Shown here one piece after another: positions 60,988 to 64,000 of a DNA stretch of 64,000 bases (positions are counted from its first letter, which is position 1; each line of letters begins with the position of its first letter). Under the pieces are notes generated by a model. That model searched no databases and was not told where the DNA came from. It was given only the letters and a program-made list of their open reading frames with translations. Both the position numbers and the translations under genes were made by a program. Source of the stretch: Bacteroidia bacterium (GTDB taxonomy: Bacteria; Bacteroidota; Bacteroidia; Flavobacteriales; Flavobacteriaceae); assembly GCA_030425285.1 (NCBI GenBank), contig JAUIAY010000005.1, positions 1-64,000 of the forward strand, in the 5' to 3' direction.

Positions 60988-61275
60988 ATGCAACGCTTTG
61001 AGGCCATACTACTGTTTTACAGACCATATTTTTTATGGTCTTTGGGAATCAATATTGTTTTATTAACTTTTGGTCCTTTTATACCTCCCATAATTGTATC
61101 TAAATTGTTACTGACCATTTTTCTTTGGTATCTGGTTACTGAAACCAAAGCCAAGCAGAAGCTTATTTTTTATAAAAATTTAGGCATCTCAACTTTTAAG
61201 CTTTTCGCCAGTATATTTTTAATTGATATCTTTATAACACTAATTTTCACCCTACTAATTAGTGAGTTTATATGA
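60988..61275 (+). CDS. 95-aa three-span membrane protein, ABC partner
   Basis: Three membrane helices (about 12-32, 36-53 and 72-93) joined by a short loop TETKAKQKLIFYKNLG. It overlaps the ABC ATPase gene by 4 bp (ATGA). No family recognised; half the size of a usual ABC permease, so it would have to oligomerise to form a transport path. Confidence 0.75.
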   Translation: MQRFEAILLFYRPYFLWSLGINIVLLTFGPFIPPIIVSKLLLTIFLWYLVTETKAKQKLIFYKNLGISTFKLFASIFLIDIFITLIFTLLISEFI

Positions 61276-61934
61276 TATTGGAAATCGATAATGTCGAGCT
61301 TTACTACCAAAAAAAAACCGTACTGAATGGTATTTACCTAAAAGCCGAAACTGGTAAGGTAACTGGAATTCTTGGTAGTAATGGCTCGGGAAAAAGCTGT
61401 TTGCTCAATATCATTTTTGGTTCGCTGGAACCTAAATACAAACTTATTCGAATTGATAACGAACCTGTTCTAAAGCCTTTATTTTTGGATAATCAGACAG
61501 CTTTTTTATCACAGCATGATTTTATTCCAAACAGAATGAAAGTAACGACTGCTTTTAAACTTTTTAAGGTAAGTTGGGATGATTTCGCTGAAGAATTTCC
61601 ATTATTTAAAAAGTATAAGTTTCAGCGTTTTAATAAACTATCCGGCGGAGAACGGCGAGTTATAGAAATTTATTTAATTCTCCACAAAGAAAGTAATATC
61701 GTACTACTCGATGAACCTTTTAATGGTGTAGCACCTTTATACATTGAAAAGATAAAAGCCATGATTCAACTCCAAAAGCAAGAGAAAATTGTGATTTTAA
61801 CCGACCATCGTTATAAAGAAGTAACCGATGTATCGGATACTATATATCTAATAAAAAACGGCTGTACTATTCTAATAAATGAATTGACTGAACTGGAAGA
61901 TTACAAATATGTCAATCAATTTCAAGGCAATTAA
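61272..61934 (+). CDS. ABC transporter ATP-binding protein
   Basis: 220 residues: Walker A GSNGSGKSC near 35-43, signature KLSGGERRVIEIYL, Walker B NIVLLDEPFNGV, and H-loop LTDHRY. The helical subdomain is short and variable (LKPLFLDNQTAFLSQHD for the Q-loop). Coupled to the three-span protein just upstream; convergent with DUF3078 (4-bp overlap). Confidence 0.9.
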   Translation: MILEIDNVELYYQKKTVLNGIYLKAETGKVTGILGSNGSGKSCLLNIIFGSLEPKYKLIRIDNEPVLKPLFLDNQTAFLSQHDFIPNRMKVTTAFKLFKVSWDDFAEEFPLFKKYKFQRFNKLSGGERRVIEIYLILHKESNIVLLDEPFNGVAPLYIEKIKAMIQLQKQEKIVILTDHRYKEVTDVSDTIYLIKNGCTILINELTELEDYKYVNQFQGN

Positions 61935-62899
61935 AAATCAACTACAACGCCAACACCCAACATTTGTTTCCATTGCACTCCTGCACCTTCTTCAACAAAC
62001 TCTATTTCTTCAGTTTCGGCATTATCAACCTCAACCTGCATTTTGACATCGTTGTCATACTTTAAATGTGAACCTAAAGTTGCTTTAACGTAGCTATTGA
62101 CCTTAAAGTCAAAGACAACTTCCCAGTCAACATCTACATTGCCAAAATCATTAATGTAATCTGTATAAAAGCTCACAAAATTTTTAATGGAAATATTTTC
62201 AAACAAGGTTGTTTCATAGGCACTGGTCAACAACATACCCAGCTCTTTGCGAACGCGCTCGCCATCTTTTATTAAATTTCCTTCGCTATCATACTCGGCT
62301 GGCATTACACCAAACGACCCTGCATTGGACAATCTTTCATCCAAAACAAATGTTGCTTTAAGTGTTAACGGCGAAAAATAGGTTGACAACTTTTCAATAT
62401 TTTTTCCATATTCGGCTCCTCCACCAATAAAGAGATAGCCTGGCGCCATAAATTTTGATATAGGATTCGATGTGTTTGGATAATTATATCCATTGGAAAA
62501 TTGGGATTTAAAACTAAATCGTGCTGAATAAAACCAATTAGTGAACTTGTTTTTTCGGAACCCTAAATTAGACCTTAATTCGAACACATCGTCAGTTTTT
62601 CTCAAGACCTGATCCTGCTGACCATTAATACCGTAGCGTGCGGTAAAACTGTTGTCCCATAAAAATTGCCTGAATTCATACTTGAGAATACTACTTAATG
62701 CAAACAGAGCAGATATAGAATTGGTTCCCCCTGCGTTCCAGTTAATAAATGCTACTTCGTTTATATCGACTCCAGCACGATTAGTTTGAGTCCAGATGGG
62801 TTCGTCAATTTTGGTTTCCGGTTTAAAGAATAATGTGTTAGGCTGTGCTACAATCCATTCAAAACATATAAATGCCAAAACAACGAATACTTTTTTCAT
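61931..62899 (-). CDS. DUF3078 outer-membrane beta-barrel-like protein
   Basis: 322 residues with a signal peptide (MKKVFVVLAFICFEWIVAQ). DUF3078 is recognised by NEVAFINWNAGGTNSISALFAL, LKYEFRQFLWDNSFTARYGI, FRKNKFTNWFYSARFSFKSQFSNGY, and the strand pairs that end VQWKQMLGVGVVVDF, a terminal-Phe beta-barrel end. Presumed outer-membrane protein of unknown function. Confidence 0.9.
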   Translation of the reverse strand: MKKVFVVLAFICFEWIVAQPNTLFFKPETKIDEPIWTQTNRAGVDINEVAFINWNAGGTNSISALFALSSILKYEFRQFLWDNSFTARYGINGQQDQVLRKTDDVFELRSNLGFRKNKFTNWFYSARFSFKSQFSNGYNYPNTSNPISKFMAPGYLFIGGGAEYGKNIEKLSTYFSPLTLKATFVLDERLSNAGSFGVMPAEYDSEGNLIKDGERVRKELGMLLTSAYETTLFENISIKNFVSFYTDYINDFGNVDVDWEVVFDFKVNSYVKATLGSHLKYDNDVKMQVEVDNAETEEIEFVEEGAGVQWKQMLGVGVVVDF

Positions 62900-62930
62900 G
62901 CTATAATCAATAAAATATTAGGGTTTTAAA

Positions 62931-64000
62931 CTAGTAACTAAATTCACCAAATTCACTTTGTATGGTTAACTTCTTTTCAGAAGATTTTTCAACTCGTCCA
63001 ACAATTTGCGCAGCAACATTGAATGATTGAGAAATCTCAATAATATCATTGGCTATTTCTGGAGCAACATATAATTCCATGCGATGTCCACAATTAAATA
63101 CCTGATACATTTCTTTCCAAGAAGTCCCAGACTGTTCCTGAATAAGTTTAAATAACGGAGGTACTGAAAACATATTGTCCTTTACAATATGCAAATCATC
63201 AATAAAATGAAGGATTTTAGTCTGTGCACCACCACTACAATGTACCATACCATGAACGGCATCGCTGTCATACTTCTCTAAAATAGCCTTAATAATTGGC
63301 GCATAAGTTCTAGTTGGTGATAGTACTAGCTTTCCAGCATCAATAGGAGAGTTCTCAACCTCATCGGTTAATTTCATATTACCGGAATAGACTAAATTAT
63401 CCGGTACGGAAGCATCAAAACTTTCAGGATACTTTTTGGCCAAATACTTATGGAATACATCATGCCTTGCTGAAGTCAATCCATTACTGCCCATACCCCC
63501 ATTGTATTCTTTTTCATAGGTAGCTTGACCAAATGATTCAAGGCCCACAATAACATCACCTTCTTGAATATTGTCATTATCAATAACATTTGATCTTTTC
63601 ATTCTTGCTGTCACTGTAGAATCTACAATAATAGTTCTCACCAAATCCCCAACATCGGCTGTTTCTCCTCCAGTTGAATGAATAGTAACACCAAAGTTTT
63701 TAAGCTCTTGAATTAACTCTTCTGTTCCATTGATAATGGCCGATATAACTTCACCTGGTATTAGATTTTTATTCCTGCCTATGGTTGATGACAACATAAT
63801 ATTATCAGTCGCCCCAACACATAACAAATCGTCAATGTTCATTATTAAAGCATCTTGTGCAATACCTTTCCAAACGGATAAATCACCTGTCTCTTTCCAA
63901 TACATGTAAGCCAATGATGATTTTGTACCAGCACCATCAGCATGCATAATCAAGCAGTAATCTTCATCATTGGTTAAATAATCAGGAACAATTTTGCAGA
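62931..64000 (-). CDS. purM: phosphoribosylformylglycinamidine cyclo-ligase (AIR synthase), C-terminal part
   Basis: Purine synthesis step FGAM to AIR. The frame is open to the window edge, so ~355 residues are seen and the N-terminus is missing. The ATP-binding region is HADGAGTKSSLAYMYW, followed by DALIMNIDDLLCVGA, STGGETADVGDLVRTI, and VHGMVHCSGGAQTKIL. This is the AIR-synthase fold in its Bacteroidota form. The nearest in-frame start codon (TTG, 63953) is internal; the visible upstream residues continue as CKIVPDYLTNDEDY. Confidence 0.92.
   Translation of the reverse strand, partial: CKIVPDYLTNDEDYCLIMHADGAGTKSSLAYMYWKETGDLSVWKGIAQDALIMNIDDLLCVGATDNIMLSSTIGRNKNLIPGEVISAIINGTEELIQELKNFGVTIHSTGGETADVGDLVRTIIVDSTVTARMKRSNVIDNDNIQEGDVIVGLESFGQATYEKEYNGGMGSNGLTSARHDVFHKYLAKKYPESFDASVPDNLVYSGNMKLTDEVENSPIDAGKLVLSPTRTYAPIIKAILEKYDSDAVHGMVHCSGGAQTKILHFIDDLHIVKDNMFSVPPLFKLIQEQSGTSWKEMYQVFNCGHRMELYVAPEIANDIIEISQSFNVAAQIVGRVEKSSEKKLTIQSEFGEFSY

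Overview
The window looks like a chromosomal segment of a marine-type Flavobacteriaceae bacterium (Bacteroidota). Evidence: AT-rich DNA, T9SS type A and type B C-terminal sorting domains, many lipoproteins with a short signal and Cys, flavobacterial families (DUF3078, DUF4920, DUF4197, DUF6249, MnmD without MnmC oxidase), and promoters of the Bacteroidota form TTG-N17..23-TAnnTTTG with no clear Shine-Dalgarno sites. No rRNA, tRNA, CRISPR array, integrase or transposase was recognised. Species cannot be fixed by eye.

Layout. 1-8.9 kb: end of a T9SS type B surface protein, uvrB, a cysH-like reductase, sucC, lysA, a Rieske oxygenase and an AHSA1-like protein. 9-14.9 kb: an SGNH + MBOAT O-acyltransferase pair, a 39-aa membrane protein, a secreted DinB-like protein with an M28 peptidase, and PPK2. 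15-21.3 kb, minus strand: ABC exporter, MscS channel and an atypical NtrC-type regulator, then grpE-dnaJ. 21.4-26.8 kb: YceI lipoprotein, ECF sigma factor with a membrane partner, DUF885 lipoprotein, DoxX-like protein. 27-29.6 kb: an AT-rich accessory island with a two-gene ATPase + PD-(D/E)xK-like module followed by 32 head-to-tail 21-bp repeats. 29.6-42 kb: mostly housekeeping and envelope genes (MnmD, c-type haem lipoprotein, ilvE, MazG-like, CrcB, T9SS cargo, MFS, Lrp). 42-50 kb, minus strand: a stress/nitrogen block (hydrolase, universal stress protein, two paralogous helical proteins, GreA/Rnk-like factor, glutamate dehydrogenase, a 58-aa four-Cys protein, sigma-54 response regulator and histidine kinase). 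50-51.8 kb: G-poor repeat-filled DNA and one orphan Bacteroidota gene of unknown function. 52-64 kb: icmF (fused acyl-CoA mutase), PqqB-like lipoprotein, small orphans, a metal-receptor protein, pyrF, prfA, a mini ABC pair, DUF3078 and a purM cut by the window edge.

Strongest candidates for something undescribed: (1) the ATPase/nuclease-like pair at 26995-28745, a plausible defence module; (2) the adjoining 32-unit array, which is perfectly phased over 672 bp, has a purine-purine-N variable triplet, and changes its core halfway to something close to the reverse complement; (3) the Usp/GreA-like/GDH block with two paralogous helical proteins and a mini Cys protein behind a sigma-54 two-component system; (4) a palindromic-type repeat that appears to have entered icmF in frame; (5) the repeat-rich 50.1-51.8 kb region with its orphan gene and possible small RNA. 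Functions beyond named families are inferences.
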